This document shows, one piece after another, positions 10,396 to 21,262 of a DNA stretch of 64,000 nt. Origin of the DNA: Okapia johnstoni. Its lineage: Eukaryota; Chordata; Mammalia; Artiodactyla; Giraffidae. The stretch spans positions 115,780,501 through 115,844,500 of the forward strand of contig CM044308.1 in assembly GCA_024291935.2 (NCBI GenBank), read 5' to 3'. A program made the position numbers and the translations under genes. The notes beneath the pieces were generated by a model. It was not told the DNA's origin. It searched no databases and saw only the letters and a list, made by a program, of their open reading frames with translations. Each line of letters starts with the position of its first letter. The first letter of the stretch is position 1.

Positions 10396-13300
10396 TTCAG
10401 TTCAGTTCAGTCTCTCAGTCATGTCCGACTCTTTGCGACCCCATGAACCGCAGCACCCCAGGCCTCCTTATCCATCACCAACTGCCAAAGTCTACCCAAA
10501 CCCATGCCCATTGAGTCGGTGATGCCATACAACCATCTCATCCTCTATCATCCCCTTCTCCTCCTGCCCTCAATCTTCCCCAGCATCAGGGTCTTCTCAT
10601 TGAGTCAGCTTTTCTCATCAGGTGGCCAAAATATTGGAGTTTCAGCTTCAACACTGAGTCTTCAACATTGAGTCCCAATGAACACCCACGACTTATCTCC
10701 TTTAGGATGGACTGGTTGGATCTCCTTGCAGTCCAAGGGACTCTCAAGAGTCTTCTCCAACACCACAGTTCAAAAGCATCAATTCTTTGGTGCTCAGCCT
10801 TCTTCACAGTCCAACTCTCACATCCATACATAAATACTGGAAAAACCATAGCCTTGACTAGTCATACCTTTGTTGGCAAAGTAATGTCTCTGCTTTTTAA
10901 TATGTTGTCTAGGTTGGTCATAACTTTCCTTCCAAGGAGTAAGTGTCTTTTAATTTCATGGCTGCAATCACCATCAGCAGTGATTTTGGAGCCCAAGAAA
11001 ATAAAGTCTGACACTGTTTCCACTGTTTCCCCATCTATTTGCCATGAAGTGATGGGACCAGATGCCATGATATTACTTTTCTGAATGTTAAGCTTTAAGC
11101 CAACTTTTTCACTTTCCTCTTTCACTTTCATCAAGAGGCTCTTTAGTTCTTCTTCACTTTCTGCCATAAGGGTGGTGTCATCTGCCTATCTGAGGTTATT
11201 GATATTTCTCTCAGCAGTCTTGATTCCAGCTTGTGCTTCATCCAGCCCACTATTTCTCATGATGTACTCTGCATATAAGTTAAATTAGCACAGTGACAGT
11301 ATACAGCCTTGACATACTCCTTTTCCTATTTGGAACCAGTCTGTTGTTCCATCTCCAGTTATAACTGTTGCTTCCTAACCAGCATACAGGTTTCTCAAGA
11401 GGCAGGTCAGGTGGTCTGGTATTCCCATCTCCTTCAGAATTTTCCACAGTTTATTGTGATCCACACAGTCAAAGGCTTTGGCATAGTCAATAAAGCAGAA
11501 ATAGATGTTTTTCTGGAACTCTCTTGCTTTTTTGATGATCCAGTGGATGTTGGCAATTTAATCTCTGGTTCCTCTGCCTTTTCTAAAACCAGCTTGAACA
11601 TCTGGAAGTTCACGGTTCACGTATTGCTGAAGCCTGGCTTGGAGAATTTTGAGCATTACTTTACTAGAATGTGAGATGAGTGCAATTGTGAGGTAGTTTG
11701 AGCATTCTTTGGCATTGCCTTTGGGATTGGAATGAAAACTGGCCTTTTCCAGTCCTGTGGCCACTGTTGAGTTTTCCAAATTTGCTGGCATATTGAGTGC
11801 AACACTTTCACAGCATCACCTTTTAGAATTTGAAATAGCTCAACTGGAATTCCATCCCCTCCACTAGCTTTGTTCATAGTGATGCTTCCTAAGGCCCACT
11901 TGACTTCACATTCCAGGATGTTTGGCTCTGGGTAAGTGATCACACCATTGTGATTATCTGGGTCATGAAGATCTTTTTTGTACAGTTCTTCTGTGTATTC
12001 TTGCCACCTCTTCTTAATATTTTCTGCTTCTGTTAAGTCCATACCATTTCTGTCCTTTATTGAGCCCATCTTTGCATGAAATGTTCCCTTAGCATCTCTA
12101 ATTTTCTTGAAGAGATCTCTAGTCTTTCTCATTCTATTGTTTTCCTCTATTTCTTTCACTGATCACTGAGGAAGTCTTTCTTATCTCTCCTTGCTATTCT
12201 TTGGAACTCTGCATTCAAATGAGTATATCTTTCCTTTTCTCCTTTTCTTCCCACTTCTCTTCTTTTCCCAGCTATTTGTAAGGCCTCCTCAGGCAGCCAT
12301 TTTGCTTTTTTGCATTTCTTTTTCTTGGGGGTGGTCTTGATTCCTGTCTCCTGTACAATGTCACGAACCTCCGTCCATAGTTCATCAGGCACTCTGTCTA
12401 TCAGATCTAGTCCCTTAAATCTATTTCTCACTTCCACTGTATAGTCATAAAGGATTTGATTTAGGTCATACCTGAATAGTCTAGTGGTTTTCCCCACTTT
12501 CTTCAATTTAAGTCTGAATTTGGTGCTAAGGAGTTCATGATCTGAGCCACAGTCAGCTCCCGGTCTTGTTTTTGCTGACTGAATAGAGCTTCTCCATCTT
12601 TGGCTGCAAAGAATATAATCAATCTGATTTCCGTGTTGACCATCTGGTGATGTCCATGTGTAGAGTCTTCTCTTTTGTTGTTGGAAGAGGGTGTTTGCTA
12701 TGACCAGTGCGTTCTCTTGGCAGAACTCTATTAGCCTTTGTCCTGCTTCATTCTGTACTCCAAGGCCAAATTTGCCTGTTACGCCAGGTGTTTCTTGACT
12801 TCATACTTTTACATTCCAGTCCCCTATAATGAAAAGGACAGATTTTAGCGGTGTTAGTTCTAGAAGGTCTTGTAGGTTTTCATAGAACCATTCAACCTCA
12901 GCTTCTTCAGCATTACTAGTTGAGGCATAGACTTGGATTACCATGATATTGAATGGTTTGCCTTGGAAATGAACAGAGATCATTCTGTCATTTTTGAGAT
13001 TGCATCCAAGTGCTGCATTTCGGACTCTTTTTTTGACTATGATGGCTACTCCATTTCTTCTAAGGGATTCCTGCCCACAGTAGTAGATATAATGGTCATC
13101 TGAGTTAAATTCACCCATTCCAGTCCATCTTAGTTCACTGATTCCTAGAAAGTCAATGTTCACTCTTGCCATCTCCTGTTTGACCACTTCCAATTTGCCT
13201 TGATTCATGGACCTAACATTCCAGGTTCCTATACAATATTGCTCTTTACAGCATCGCACCTTGCTTCTACCACCAGTCCCATCCACAACTGCATGTTGTT

Positions 13301-13583
13301 TTTGCTTTGGCTCCATCCCTTCACTCTTTCTGGAGTTATTTCTCCACTCATCTCCAGTAGCATATTGGGCACCTACTGACCTGAGGAGTTCATCTTTCAA
13401 TGTCCTATCTTTTTGCCTTTTCATACTGTTCATGGGGTTCTCAAGGCAAGAATGCTGAAGTGGTTTGCCATTCCCTTCTCCAGTGGTCCACATTCTGTCA
13501 GACCTCTCCACCATGACCTGTCCATCTTGGGTGGCCCCACACAGCATGGCTTAGTTTCATTGAGTTAGACAAGGCCGTGGTCC
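10396..13583 (-). mobile_element. BovB (RTE) LINE, nearly full length
   Basis: The 3' tail at the left is (TTCAG)-type repeats at 10396. The 5' end at the right, read in reverse, begins GGACCACGGCCTTGTC. At about 3.19 kb it is close to the length I recall for the family (about 3.2 kb). The flanks GTGATAAATATTAG (10382-10395) and GTGATAGTATTAG (13584-13596) are a mutated target-site duplication inside the MLT1A LTR. Several stops and frameshifts split the ORF into at least six pieces. Confidence 0.93.
10586..13547 (-). pseudogene. BovB ORF2 relic: APE endonuclease plus reverse transcriptase
   Basis: In a live BovB this protein nicks target DNA and copies the element RNA into it. Here the longest piece is a 248-codon frame (12801-13547). 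It has a poorly conserved N-terminus and then an APE-type endonuclease: GTWNVRS (residues 107-113), ISELRWTG (136-143) and a final GDWN block (242-245). It stops where Gly is normal (GGA to TGA, just after the DWN block). Downstream pieces are a linker (12156-12506), the RT N-part (11656-12159), and thumb and C-terminal pieces (10862-11167, 10586-10849). In the catalytic Y-A-D-D box the Tyr codon is TAG (11186-11188, complement), so the RT is dead even without the frameshifts. Confidence 0.88.
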
Positions 13584-13851
13584 GTGATAGTATTAGGATG
13601 TGGGATATTTGGGAGGTAATTAAGTCATGAGGGTGGAACCCTCATGAATGGGATTAGTGCCCTTATAAAGAGGCCCCAGATATTTCTCTCCCATCTTTCT
13701 ACCATGTGAGGATATAAGAAGTAGGCAGTGTATAGCCCAGAAGAAGGCTCTCGCCAAGATTCACCATGCTGGAAAACTGATCTCAAAATTCTAGCCTCCA
13801 GAACTATAAGAAATAAATTTCTATTGTTCATAAATCATCCAGTCTATGGTA

Positions 13852-14057
13852 GTATTTTTAAATTTTTTTCTTTATTTTGGTTATGCCACATCTTAGTTGT
13901 GGCACATGGGATCTTCAATCTTTGTTGCAGCATGAGGGTTCTTTCATTGCAGCATGCAAACACAGCATGTGAGATCTAGTTCACTGACCAGGGATCAAAC
14001 CCAGGCCTTCTGCATTGGGAGCATGGAGTCATAGCCACCGAACCACCAGGGAAGTCC
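13852..14057 (-). mobile_element. CHR SINE, antisense, in MLT1A
   Basis: T-rich tail at 13855-13880, then 'gtgagatctagttcactgac', 'cagggatcaaacccaggcc' and the reversed head 'ccaccagggaagtccc' to 14057. CTATGGTA flanks both sides (13844-13851 and 14058-14065). Confidence 0.9.
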
Positions 14058-14224
14058 CTATGGTAATTTGTTGCAGCAACCTGAACTAAGACCAACCAAG
14101 ATTCTTGGTTTCCCAGCCCAGAGAAGATCTGGGATGGCAGAATGCTTAGAGCACATTTGGTCCAAAACCCACGTATTCCAAATCAAGGAAACCACCAAGG
14201 CCTGGGCTCCAAGTCTTATTGCAA

Positions 14225-14400
14225 TACATACTAGCTATATGACCTTGGCTAGACCCTGGAGTCCTGAGTTTTCCCATGCATAAAATCAAGATCGTCATCT
14301 TCTTCACTGACACACATGAGGATCAAATGAGTTGGTCCCTGACAAAGTTCTTTATAAATTGCAAAGTACCATATAAATGTGAGTTACTGTTATTACTTAC
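14225..14400 (+). repeat. MIR SINE relic
   Basis: MIR core phrases 'gaccttggctagacc', 'gttttcccatgcataaaat', 'gaggatcaaatgagttg' and 'gcaaagtaccatataaatg' occur in the canonical order. Confidence 0.75.
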
Positions 14401-14404
14401 CAAT

Positions 14405-14498
14405 GAAGTCCCAGGAGAATTAAGTGATTTGTCCAAAGTCACATTACAAGTAAATGCAGATGAGAACTTGAACCTAAATCTCGTGTTCTTTCCATAGG
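14405..14498 (-). repeat. MIR SINE relic, antisense
   Basis: 'ttaagtgatttgtccaaagt', 'cacattacaagtaaatgcag' and 'gaacttgaacctaaatc' are the reverse-complement half of MIR. Confidence 0.65.
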
Positions 14499-14504
14499 AA
14501 AGAC

Positions 14505-14727
14505 AGTGTGTGATAGTGGTTAGAGTACAGACTTTGGAACAGGCTGCCTGGTCTGCCATTTACCAGCCATGGGATTTTGGTTAAGTCGTAAACATGAAGA
14601 TAATAATAGCACCAGCCTCAGAGAGCTATTATGAATTAATATGTGAGTTAATATGTGTGAACCATTTAGAACAGTACTTGCAAATGATATTTAATACATG
14701 TCATTTAATAGCTATCACTGTTACTCA
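14505..14727 (+). repeat. MIR SINE relic
   Basis: 'gatagtggttagagtacaga' (MIR head), 'tggtctgccatttaccagc', 'gatttaatacatg'-type tail phrases and 'tatcactgttactc' follow the MIR order at high divergence. Confidence 0.78.
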
Positions 14728-14869
14728 GGAAATATGGGCTAAACCCAGATAATCTCAAGGCATGTGAGGATCTTCTCTTGAGGATCCTCTCAAAGACCAA
14801 GAAAGGAGAAAATATAGTCACATGCAGCAATAAGAATTCCAGTTAGGTTGAGTTAGAACTTCAAGTGTA

Positions 14870-15010
14870 GTAAAGGCAAACAGTCCTGCTTTAGAGTCAG
14901 GAGATCTGATTTCTGGCCCCAGTTCTGTCACCTAAGACAGTCTCTCCAAGATCCAAGCGCCTTCTCTATAAAATGAAGCTGATGATACTTTCCAACCTGT
15001 TCATACTACA
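14870..15010 (+). repeat. MIR SINE relic
   Basis: 'tgctttagagtcaggagatc', 'cagttctgtcacctaagac' and 'cttctctataaaatgaagc' match the MIR consensus order. Confidence 0.65.
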
Positions 15011-17019
15011 GGACTTTGAGTACACCCAAGTGGGACACCTCATAGGTGTGAAGTTACCTTTGCAACTCCCATACCAGACTGGGAACTGTTTAAAGGAAGG
15101 AATTCACTTTATAACCCTTGTGTCCATATCCTGGCATACCATAGTAGCTCAATTTTTGAGTGAATATTTGTTAGAGATTAGAAAGTGTCATTAGCTGTTA
15201 GAATTATTTCTGAATAGCTATCAACTGCACCTCTTTGCCTTTTTTGGAACATAGGAAGCAGCAGGAGCCTTACCCCACAAATACTCCTCTACCCTATGAC
15301 CTGGGCAGATTATGGGAGACCTTTAAAGCCTAAAGGCTAAAGCAGATATGAAGAGAAGAGCCTAAGATCAAAGACCAACCCAGAGTTAAGTTCCTGATGC
15401 TGACAGTGACCATGACCCACTGAACCAAGATTGGGGTGGGGATGGGGGAGGAAACCCCAAAGCCTAGTTCAAAGTATCCTACTTCCTAAATTCTAAAGCA
15501 AGCATCACCAATCTGATGTGGACACCAGGTTCATCCTTCCTGGAGGCAGAAACATGGACAAATTGACTTTGACCACATTTTGCTTCCTTGGTCATGAAAT
15601 TCAACCTTAGCCACAGTTTTATGTGCACTGACCTTCCCCATTCCAGATCTCTTTGTCATTCACCATAATTAAACAGTCACAAAAACTCCATAAAATTCCA
15701 GTTATTGCTACAAACAGAAGATCAGGAGTTATTCTCTGTTACCTGTACAAAAATGTTCCTACTTAATGTGTAAAAGCACCTATTCTATGATTGAATGGGC
15801 TCTAGGTTTATGGCTGTAGCTGTTGCATTCCTGTAGCCTGTGGTTTTATGGCCCTAATTCCATACTAAACCTTAGTTTTAATTTTCTCCTCCTACCCTGA
15901 AGCCAGAGTTTCCTGGATGTGGGGGAAGGGAGAAGGTTCCTGTCCAATCACTCTAGGCCACCTGTCACAGCAAAATTTCTCACTAGAGCCAAACCAACCC
16001 ACCTGCTCCTCCATCAAAGAAGAAGGTCACCTACCCTATGAGGCCCGAGCAGCCCAGATGCCCTCTGTGTTGGAGGCCTGAGCTTCAAAAGTAGCAGCTT
16101 TGTCCTGTAAGTGTGCCAGGGCAGTGCCAGTTGTTCATGGCCCGAAGAGATACCCAGGCTAAGGCAAAGAGAAAGCAGGGTCAGATAAGCAGGTCAAGAG
16201 AAGAAGCCCTGCCAGCTGGAAGACCTGACCCTAGCCATAGGCACAGCATCATTAACAAAGAGAAATGGGAGGAGGGCAGGTAACAAGCTCTGTCTCTGTC
16301 CGTAGTGCTGACTCATGTTTGTAACACTTGGTTCTGACTGTTTCTCCCTAACCCCGGGATTCCAGTGACTCCTGTCCAATCTTCCTTTGCTTTTATTTCC
16401 TCTCTTCGTGACATTTTAGCATCTTTTACACTGCTGTAGAATAAACAGAATTGTAACTTGTGTCTCACAAATGACGCCATTGGTGTCAAGTGATGTTGAT
16501 AATTCTATCACGCTCACAACATTTCCAAGAGTTTTCTTTTGAGCACGTTGAGGACTCCTCCTCATAACACATCATTTCCTCTCACACAGTCCTTACTCAT
16601 GATGTAGAGGTGAGAAGTGGAGAGAGAATGGCATCAGCAGGAGCTATTGGGTGAGCAAAGTTGGTCCCAGCAGGACATCTCTCCATCTGAAGATTTAATA
16701 GTCTAGGGAGCCACCAAACAGCCTTTGAGGAGCAGAGTGGGTTGTTTGAACATTTCAAAATTTAAAAAGCCACTTAGTGTGACCAAAAAACTCTCCCAAG
16801 AGGCATAGTTGGGGGGCAGGATAAAGAAGAAGACCCACCTCAGTTCCACTCTCCAAAGAAGGGAGAAGGATGGACTCACTCTATGAGGAAATCTGGTATT
16901 TTACCTGCTACAGCCAAGACAGGGCTAAGGATGGGAAATGATAGGTGATTTGATAGGACTCCCTAGGGATTCTTTTAGGTCCATTTTCTTCTTACCTGTG
17001 GACTTGTCATTCATTTTGG
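15011..17019. other. Intergenic, no gene or repeat recognised
   Basis: Two kilobases of mid-GC sequence without a credible exon or a repeat I can name. The longest frames (61-73 codons) carry no motif. Confidence 0.5.
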
Positions 17020-17210
17020 AGTGGAAGAAATATGAGTTCTGAACTGGAAACAATAATCTATCACTTGCTAAATGGTGAGTTTGGGCCAGATATTTATCTC
17101 TCTATACTTCTGCTTCCACATCTGTAAAGTGTATGATAACAGCTGTTATCATACACAGGATTCTCATGAGGACCCAATGAAATCATAAGTGTAAAATACC
17201 CAAAGCATGA
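17020..17210 (+). repeat. MIR SINE relic containing a perfect palindrome
   Basis: 'ctatcacttgctaaatggtg', 'cttccacatctgtaaagtg', 'ctcatgaggacccaatgaa' and 'gtaaaatacccaaagca' give the MIR order. The segment where MIR normally reads 'gataatagtacctac' is replaced by the palindrome at 17129-17156. Confidence 0.75.
17129..17156. repeat. 28-bp perfect palindrome
   Basis: The left arm GTGTATGATAACAG is followed directly by its exact reverse complement, giving 14+14 bp without a spacer. The centre is a CAGCTG E-box-type hexamer flanked by GATAA on one strand and TTATC on the other. The outer bases (A before, A after) end the symmetry. Confidence 0.97.
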
Positions 17211-17692
17211 TGAGGACTCGGTGGATGGAGGGTGAGTCTCTTCTGTCCTCTCTTCTGTGCTTCTCTCTTCTCAGATACACAGAGAGACTTTGAACATCTG
17301 CTCAGAAACCCAAAAAGGCAAAGGTCCTTTGAATTTTGGATTACTGAAGCTCAAATCCTTACCCTACTCTAAAGATAGAACCAGAGAGGAAAGTGGGATT
17401 TTTGAGGCCAGTTCTAATGTTCGTAAGACTTTGGGAGGGGGGCGGGAATCATAAAGTCATGGATATTAGTCTTCGGTAAAAGAATCATTGTCATGATTCT
17501 TTGTCATGGAATTCATTGTCATGGAATGAATCACTCACACTCACCCAATGGGGGAGAAGAATGAGCCATTTAAGTAAATAATCTGTTCCTTTTCTGTTCC
17601 ATGTCCCCATAGTTCTTCTCCATGAACCCTTCTCCACATAGATGGGAATATTTGGGGAAATAGGCATTAATAGAAGTTTTAATCAATGCAAC

Positions 17693-17808
17693 ATGGATAT
17701 GAACTTGAGCAAACTCTGGGAGATGGTGAGGGACAGGGAAGCCTGCCATGCTGCAGTCCATGAGGTCACGTAGAGTTGGACACGACTTGGCGACTAAACA
17801 ACAACCAC
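17693..17808 (+). mobile_element. BovB-tail / Bov-A-type fragment
   Basis: 'gagcaaactctgggagatgg', 'agggacagggaagcctgcc', 'gtagagttggacacgacttg' and 'gcgactaaacaacaa' are the sense-strand BovB 3' end shared by Bov-A SINEs. CAATGCAAC is duplicated at 17684-17692 and 17809-17817, so this was an independent insertion. Confidence 0.83.
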
Positions 17809-17839
17809 CAATGCAACCAGGTGGTGGACATCACTATAA

Positions 17840-17970
17840 AGTAAGAGAGTTGGAACAAATGTCCTCTAAGCTTCTTCAGCCCTGATTTTGTTACGAGTAC
17901 ACTAAGGCTTACACAAGCTGCTTGTGAGCAGGGCTTGAACCCTGTTCTTTGACACCTGTCACCATTAGAT
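17840..17970 (-). repeat. Possible MIR relic, antisense
   Basis: Weak: 'gcttgtgagcagggcttgaa' and 'ccctgttctttgacacctg' resemble the reversed MIR region around 'cagggcttgaacccag'. Confidence 0.4.
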
Positions 17971-18204
17971 CTGCTTATAGTGCCTTTCACAGGTGTGCAA
18001 AAAACTCAGTGGCTGATGAATGGGGAACATTATGACTAAGTGGCTCAGATATGCGATTCTCATTGGCCCCAAGGTCTTCAAAACCATGGACCTTTATGAA
18101 CCATGGAACCTGTTCCCAAGGGGAAGTTGGTTGAGAAGACTCACAAAAGAGAAGGAAAACAAGAACAAAAACAAGAATGTCGAGAGCTGGCGGAGACCTG
18201 AGAG

Positions 18205-18325
18205 ATTTTCTGAATTTAATTGACCATTTTTCAGATGGGAAAGCTGAGGCCCAGAGAGGAGGAAGGACCCTTCTGAAGTCATACAGGGACCAACTGTGCT
18301 CTTATGACTCCCAGACCTTTTTTTC
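18205..18325 (-). repeat. MIR SINE relic, antisense
   Basis: 'ccatttttcagatgggaaag', 'ctgaggcccagagaggagga' and 'gaagtcatacagggacc' are the reversed MIR core. Confidence 0.72.
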
Positions 18326-18329
18326 AAAC

Positions 18330-19499
18330 TCAACAAATAGAAATTCCAACAACTTCAACTTGCTAGAGGTAGATGATGTTTCTATGTCTGTTCCCAGTTT
18401 GAGCTTTTCTGCTCCAAACGACAAGAAAAAGGACAAGAGAATCCTTTTCTCAAGGTTTCTTTGTGATAGTCTCTGTCAAACAAATTTAGAAAGTAAGAGT
18501 TTCTGTCCTGGGCATGAAATTGCACACACACACACACACTCAATTCAATACCATTGGGTTCCCTGAAGGTGACTCATCTCCCATCAAGAGAAAAGTCCAC
18601 CTGAGGGCAGAGACCTTCCTCTTTACCCCAGCATCAAGTTGAATACCCTTCATCAGTCATCTTTTTGCACTTGAACTTTATATTTTCCCCTTCTAGCCCC
18701 CTTAACTTCTTTAGACCAGCTTTCACTAAGGCAAGCAGACTGTCTTCCTCACTGGCCCAAGCATTCCCTCTGCCACAATGTCTCTTTGGGCTGGGTACAC
18801 CTTCCCATTAGGAGTTATGCCTCTCTCATTGGGCTCATATTCGCACAGGACCCCAGCAGGTAGAGCCTGGTCTCTTCCTCTTGCTCCTCAATACCTAGGA
18901 TGCTAGTGTAAGCCCCAAGGAATGGAATAATTATAAGAAAATTATACTAGGGCCAGGAATCTTTTTGGGAACCAGACACCTTCCTAAAAGCGTGAAGGGA
19001 AGCGCAACACCCAGGAGTCTGAAACGTCTCTCACTACATTTTTACAGGTTCGCATGCTACCTCCCGTTCTGCACATCCCAGCCCCAGAAATATCTTCATT
19101 ATTCAGTGCATCCAATGGCAGGAAAGCATCTGGGATGCATCTGGGAACTTTGGTGCTAAAAGCTAATTGGGGTCTGTGGCTTGGAGGGAGGGGTCAAAGA
19201 AAGAGGAGTTATTGTGCCACAGAGAAATTTATTCAGGCTTCCTTGCACACTGGAGCCCTGAGACTGGGCTGCCTCCTTGCTCCCTTCCCGGTGGCAGACA
19301 TATACCTGCAGAGCTAGAACCAGTAGCCAAAGGACTTGGTGTCTGAAGCTGGTAATGATGAGGTCCTGCACGGCATGAAGACTCCACTCTAATTCACTAA
19401 TGACAAAGGTCAGCCCAGATGCCTGGATAACCCTCCAAGCTATTATTGGTTCTCAACTTCGGACTGAGGAGGGAGCCCCCAAACTCTCACCTTTTCAGT
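18330..19499. other. Intergenic, no gene recognised
   Basis: Contains a short (CA)n at about 18523-18539 and faint L2-like 3'-end phrasing near 18600-18640 ('ctgagggcagagaccttcct'). No coding frame with a recognisable motif. Confidence 0.5.
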
Positions 19500-19625
19500 G
19501 CAGAAAGACAGCACTGAAAGGGACTTTGGAAATCATCTAACCGAATCTTCTCATTTTACAGATGGACAAATAAAGGCCCAGAGAAATTCATCTGGCAGTT
19601 TAGCATCGATGTACACCTCTGAAAC
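19500..19625 (-). repeat. MIR SINE relic, antisense
   Basis: 'ttctcattttacagatggac', 'aaataaaggcccagagaaat' and 'ggactttggaaatcatctaa' match reversed MIR. Confidence 0.65.
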
Positions 19626-19649
19626 TCAGAACTTTCAACTCTTGAGCCA

Positions 19650-19850
19650 CAGAGAGGCACCGTGGTAAGGTAGAAAAGGCTCTGGAGTCAGACAAGGCTG
19701 GTGTCTAAACCCTGACTCTGCCACCTGACATGCTGTGCTCCTGGGCTAATCACTTAACCTCTCTGAGCCTGTTTCCTTGGTGATGATGGGGTTGTGCAGA
19801 TTTAACGAGATAGCATATGTGGAAGAGCTTCATATACAACAGCTGATCAA
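19650..19850 (+). repeat. MIR SINE relic
   Basis: 'ctctggagtcagacaaggc', 'cctgactctgccacctgac', 'taatcacttaacctctctga' and 'gcctgtttccttggtgatg' form a clear MIR in order. Confidence 0.85.
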
Positions 19851-20654
19851 AGAAGTGAATCCTCTTTCCCCAGTCTAGATTTCCTCTGCACCAAAAGTCT
19901 GCCCCCAACTTCTTCTCAACTCCATCAGAAATTTGTTCTCCCCGCCAGCCTACAGGACCTCTGCCCTTTCCTTTCCCGCCACCACCGAAGTGCTCCCAAC
20001 TCCCTCCACCAGAGTCAGTGGAGGAAGGAGGGTTCTTGAGTCCCTTCTGAACTCTGCCTCCATATTTCATTCTATTTTGTCTTTCCACCCATCTCTGAGG
20101 GACAGCAGAAGTTCTAATACAACCAAGCAGAGGCAGGGATCAGAACAAGGTGGGAGGAAGCCAGCAAGGTCAGCAAGCTGGCCTCTTTGTTCCTGGAAAA
20201 TGAGAGCAATTTCCCTTCCTTTCCACAGGAAGCTGGGTCCAGTGAGAGGGCGACAGCTAAGGGGTTGCCGTGGTGAGTAATGGCCCCAACAATGACTCTG
20301 CCCTTGGCTTGTACCTCATGCCCCAAAGATGAACTTGGGGCCTATGAGTCAAGGGGAATGACAGCTTCAACTCAGCTCTGGCCCCCACCCCAACCCCTCA
20401 ATTCTTGGCAGTATTTCTCTTCTCTAGGGAGTCCTCCAAACCCGGTCTCTTGAGAAGCCAACAGAGCTCATTTGATGCAGTGCCACAGGGGGAGATGGAT
20501 GCCCAGAAAGGCGCAGGGCCGTATCTGAAGACACATAGCCACTCAGAGCACTGAGACCTCTGAGCTATCGGTGCTCACTCCTGCAGGGGCCTCGGGACTT
20601 TCTGACACCCCTCCTGGGCCCTGCCACTAGCCCACTTGCTTATCTACAAAGGAA
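19851..20654. other. Intergenic, no gene recognised
   Basis: Mid- to high-GC sequence. Around 20460-20540 there is a weak reversed-MIR look ('ggatgcccagaaaggcgcag'). Frames of 112-115 codons on opposite strands overlap each other and show no family features. Confidence 0.45.
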
Positions 20655-20855
20655 GGAATGAAAACCAGACAGACCTAGATGGAATGTTAGCTTACTAGCT
20701 ATGTGACCTCAGTTAAATTACCTAACCTCGATGTTCCCATCTATAAAAGGTGATAACGATGGCATCTCTGCAGCCATTAAAGAATCGATGGATCGGCTAT
20801 TTAAAGTGCTGTGCACAGAGCCTGCATACAGCAGGCACTTAATATGCATGAGTTC
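20655..20855 (+). repeat. MIR SINE relic
   Basis: 'cttactagctatgtgacctc', 'aaattacctaacctcgatgt', 'cccatctataaaaggtgata' and 'cagcaggcacttaatatgc' are in MIR order. Confidence 0.85.
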
Positions 20856-20884
20856 CCTCTCAGCCCCATTCTCAGACCCTGTGC

Positions 20885-21097
20885 ATTTTTCCAGCAGTAA
20901 AGAATCCACCTGCAATGCAGGAGATGTAGGAAATGCAGTTTTGATCCCTGGGTTAAGATCCTCTGGAGGAGGCAATGGCAACCCACTTCAGTCTTCTTGC
21001 CTGGGAAGTCCCACGGACAGAGGAGCTTAGGGGGCTACAGTCCATGGGGTTATAAAGAGTTGGACATGACTGAGTGACTGAGCGCACACACACACAC
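20885..21097 (+). mobile_element. Bov-tA SINE with (CA)n tail
   Basis: 'cagtaaagaatccacctgca', 'gttttgatccctgggttaag', 'ggcaatggcaacccacttca' and 'agagttggacatgactgagt' end in a (CA)n run (about 21084-21097). Confidence 0.9.
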
Positions 21098-21262
21098 TTA
21101 TTTATTTATTCATTTGACTGCCCTGGGTCTTAATTGCGGCATGTGAACTCTTAGTTGCAGCATGTAGGATCAGCATGTAGTTCCCTGACCAGGGATTGAA
21201 CCCACACACCCCCTACATTGGGAGTGCAGTCTCAGCCACTGGATCACCAGGGAAGTCCCCCA
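21098..21262 (-). mobile_element. CHR SINE, antisense, adjacent to Bov-tA
   Basis: A (TTTA)n tail at the left, then 'tagttccctgaccagggatt', 'cattgggagtgcagtctca' and the reversed head 'ggatcaccagggaagtccc'. It abuts the Bov-tA, tail to tail. Confidence 0.9.

Larger units (their letters stand above)
10336..14096 (+). mobile_element. MLT1A-like solo LTR (ERVL-MaLR), split by BovB and CHR
   Basis: The LTR starts 'tatggactgaaattccagat' and runs to 10395. It resumes at about 13584 ('tattaggatgtgggatattt', 'catgaatgggattagtgccc', 'ccagcctccagaactataag'-type phrases) up to about 13851, and ends after a CHR SINE with 'aacctgaactaagac' (about 14096). No internal retroviral genes are attached, so it is a solo LTR. 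Removing the two inserts restores one continuous MLT1A reading. Confidence 0.85.

Noticed and set aside
12801..13547. 248-codon endonuclease-like frame as an active or domesticated gene
   Set aside because: It is the first piece of a BovB with multiple frameshifts and stops, and a stop just after the GDWN block; no promoter or exon structure suggests domestication.
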